From Methylocystaceae bacterium (GTDB taxonomy: Bacteria > Pseudomonadota > Alphaproteobacteria > Rhizobiales > Beijerinckiaceae): a stretch of 5,624 nt of DNA. The position numbers and the translations under genes are program-made. The stretch covers positions 6,921 through 12,544 of the forward strand of contig PLZT01000223.1 of assembly GCA_003152255.1 (NCBI GenBank), in the 5' to 3' direction. Within the stretch, counting starts at the first letter, position 1. Every line of letters begins with the position of its first letter. The notes under the pieces were generated by a model. The model worked only from the letters and a program-made list of their open reading frames with translations, searched no databases and had not been told where the DNA came from. Below are positions 4,512 through 5,624 of the stretch, piece by piece.

Positions 4512-5258
4512 ATGCGGGATCGCGTGAGAAATATTCTCAAACAACTTTATATAGATGATCTCGCGAGAGAGTCATGGCGCGCAACAAATCGTATATTGGT
4601 GACATTCAAACGAAAGTTCGGACGCCTTGATCGCGAACTCATTGATAAATATGTCAGAGCGGAAGAAGTGCGCAAATTGCACATTGGGTGTGGCGAAAAA
4701 ACCATAGACGGCTGGCTCAATGCGGATTTTTTCCCTTCGTCGCCGACGGTTCTTCACCTCGACGCAACTAAGCACTTTCCGATGGGCGATCAGCAGTTCG
4801 ACTATGTTTTTAGTGAGCATATGATCGAGCACATCCCGTATCAACAAGGCTTTCTAATGCTGTCCGAGTGTTATCGGATCTTACGGGAGGGCGGGACAAT
4901 CAGAATAACAACACCAAACCTGGCATTTCTTATCGATTTATATAAAAATGATAACTCAAATGTTCAAAAAGAATATATAAAGTTTGCGACAGATGGTTTT
5001 ATAAAATACGCTCCGTGTGTCGATTCTACGTTTGTTATAAACAATTTTGTACGACATTGGGGGCACCAATTCATTTACGACGAAAGGACGCTGCGCGCGG
5101 CGATGGAAAGAGCGGGATTTAAAAAAGTTACGCGGCGCGAACTAAACGAGAGCGACGCCGTGGCGCTGCGAGCGCTGGAAGACACAAATAGAACGCCGGA
5201 AAGGTTTTTGAGGCTGGAGTCGTTCACATCGGAAGGAACGAAATTAACAGCCGTCTGA
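4512..5258 (+). CDS. SAM-dependent class I methyltransferase, probably linked to surface glycan synthesis
   Basis: The protein has 248 residues and its start is fixed by AAGGAGGT at 4500-4507. The first 50 or so residues are charged and probably helical. The Rossmann-like methyltransferase domain follows: motif I KLHIGCGEK (55-63) for AdoMet binding; GWLNADFF (67-74); HLDATKHFP (82-90); FDYVFSEHMIEHI (96-108); ECYRILREGGTIRITTPNL (119-137); and the C-terminal HQFIYDERTLRAAMERAGF (185-203). This order matches the predicted methyltransferases of the COG4627/Methyltransf_11 type, often found among polysaccharide genes. The substrate cannot be read from the sequence. There is no signal peptide, so it is cytoplasmic. 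No glycosyltransferase lies nearby; it appears alone. Its composition is far more AT-rich than the left part of the window (for example 12 G/C in 60 bases at 4921-4980), which suggests transfer from another genome. Confidence 0.88.
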   Translation: MRDRVRNILKQLYIDDLARESWRATNRILVTFKRKFGRLDRELIDKYVRAEEVRKLHIGCGEKTIDGWLNADFFPSSPTVLHLDATKHFPMGDQQFDYVFSEHMIEHIPYQQGFLMLSECYRILREGGTIRITTPNLAFLIDLYKNDNSNVQKEYIKFATDGFIKYAPCVDSTFVINNFVRHWGHQFIYDERTLRAAMERAGFKKVTRRELNESDAVALRALEDTNRTPERFLRLESFTSEGTKLTAV

Positions 5259-5371
5259 CCCTCGATTCCCAGGTGGTTTTGGCTCCGACCCATGATCGGC
5301 TGAAGCCGGGCGAATAGTCCGAGGGCGACGCGGCCGTGGATAACCGGCGGGGAAAAGATTATGATCCGGGC

Positions 5372-5596
5372 ATGAGCACGCAGCCGCGAACGCCGACGCC
5401 GCGCACGACCGTGGAGGAGTTTCTCGCCTGGGCCGAGGGCCGGCCGGGGCGGCACGAACTCGTTCGCGGCGAGGTTATCGCGCAGGCGGCGGAGCGGGCC
5501 GCGGATTGGGAGGTCAAGCTCGCGACGCATGTCGCGCTGCTGGCGGGGGTTCGCGCGAAGGTGACCTTGCCCCTGAAGAACGTCCCACAAGGCTGA
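5372..5596 (+). pseudogene. Truncated Uma2-family (DUF820) nuclease-like gene, probably broken by an insertion
   Basis: From the ATG at 5372 the frame gives MSTQPRTPTPRTTVEEFLAWAEGRPGRHELVRGEVIAQAAER, the typical N-terminus of Uma2-family proteins (TVEEFLAWAE, GRxELVxGEVI), then a helix ending in AGVRAK (to about 5560). Full members have roughly 180-200 residues and a PD-(D/E)XK-like fold whose catalytic Asp and Glu/Lys lie further on. Here the reading frame changes character and stops after 74 residues (LPLKNVPQG), so the catalytic half is missing. The break coincides with TGACCTTGCCCC at 5562, a sequence resembling an IS end. A GTG at 5336 would add 12 residues, but neither start has a good ribosome binding site. 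The family is common in cyanobacteria and some GC-rich bacteria and its role is poorly known. High GC content contrasts with the preceding methyltransferase. Confidence 0.65.
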
Positions 5597-5624
5597 TTGT
5601 GTAGGATCGGCATTGGAGGGGTTT
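5562..5624 (+). mobile_element. Probable left end of an IS3-family insertion sequence, cut by the window edge
   Basis: TGACCTTGCCCC starts at 5562, directly after the point where Uma2 similarity ends. TGA-C-TG-CCCC-type termini are known for IS3-family elements, especially the IS407 group. The rest (5574-5624) contains no gene but ends in GGAGGGGTTT, which looks like the ribosome binding site of an orfA starting just beyond the window. The other end, the target duplication and the transposase are out of view, so this is inferred from the terminus-like motif, the leader layout and the broken host gene. Confidence 0.45.

Noticed and set aside
5281..5308. Small hairpin CGGC-TGAA-GCCG (5297-5308) as terminator of the methyltransferase
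   Set aside because: Only four base pairs and no T run, so it is too weak to call.
5075..5590. 171-residue minus-strand frame opposite the methyltransferase end and Uma2 fragment
   Set aside because: Spans two unrelated plus-strand genes and a composition boundary, with an Arg-rich shadow-like translation.

Overview
The window looks like chromosomal DNA of a GC-rich alphaproteobacterium, probably in the Hyphomicrobiales. The main evidence is the protein style: an alphaproteobacterial CobD/CbiB, a Gly/Tyr-rich secreted protein, a single-domain response regulator and a Uma2-type fragment. A methanotroph or relative in the Beijerinckiaceae/Methylocystaceae is possible, but the genus is a guess. 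No rRNA, tRNA or CRISPR array is visible.

Left part (1-1254). The possible first codons of a minus-strand gene run off the left edge. A divergent small secreted protein (314-646) carries two near-identical 18-residue units. Two GC-rich hairpins follow it. A 75-residue minus-strand protein with one membrane segment (850-1077) ends in the same gap.

Central part (1255-3979). A secreted PEBP/YbhB-type protein (1255-1803) and cobD (1826-2764, cobalamin synthesis) lie head to tail 22 bases apart and are probably cotranscribed. They converge on two minus-strand genes: a Gly/Tyr-rich secreted protein (2855-3415) and, upstream of it, a CheY-like receiver protein (3500-3979) with all phosphorylation residues intact. 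A strong hairpin separates these two, so they are probably regulated separately.

Right part (3980-5624). Base composition and organisation change here. About 530 bases without a convincing gene hold a cluster of TACGTA palindromes just upstream of the receiver gene and a long, nearly perfect inverted repeat (4303-4392). Next comes an unusually AT-rich SAM-dependent methyltransferase of the kind found with surface-glycan genes (4512-5258). The window ends with the first third of a Uma2-family gene that breaks off where a sequence resembling an IS3-family left end begins (5562 onward). I read this part as accessory DNA with signs of transfer and transposition.

No multi-gene novel system is evident. 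The best leads are the TACGTA operator-like array next to the orphan receiver, the long hairpin in the gene-free region, the duplicated 18-residue motif of the small secreted protein, and the interrupted Uma2 gene.
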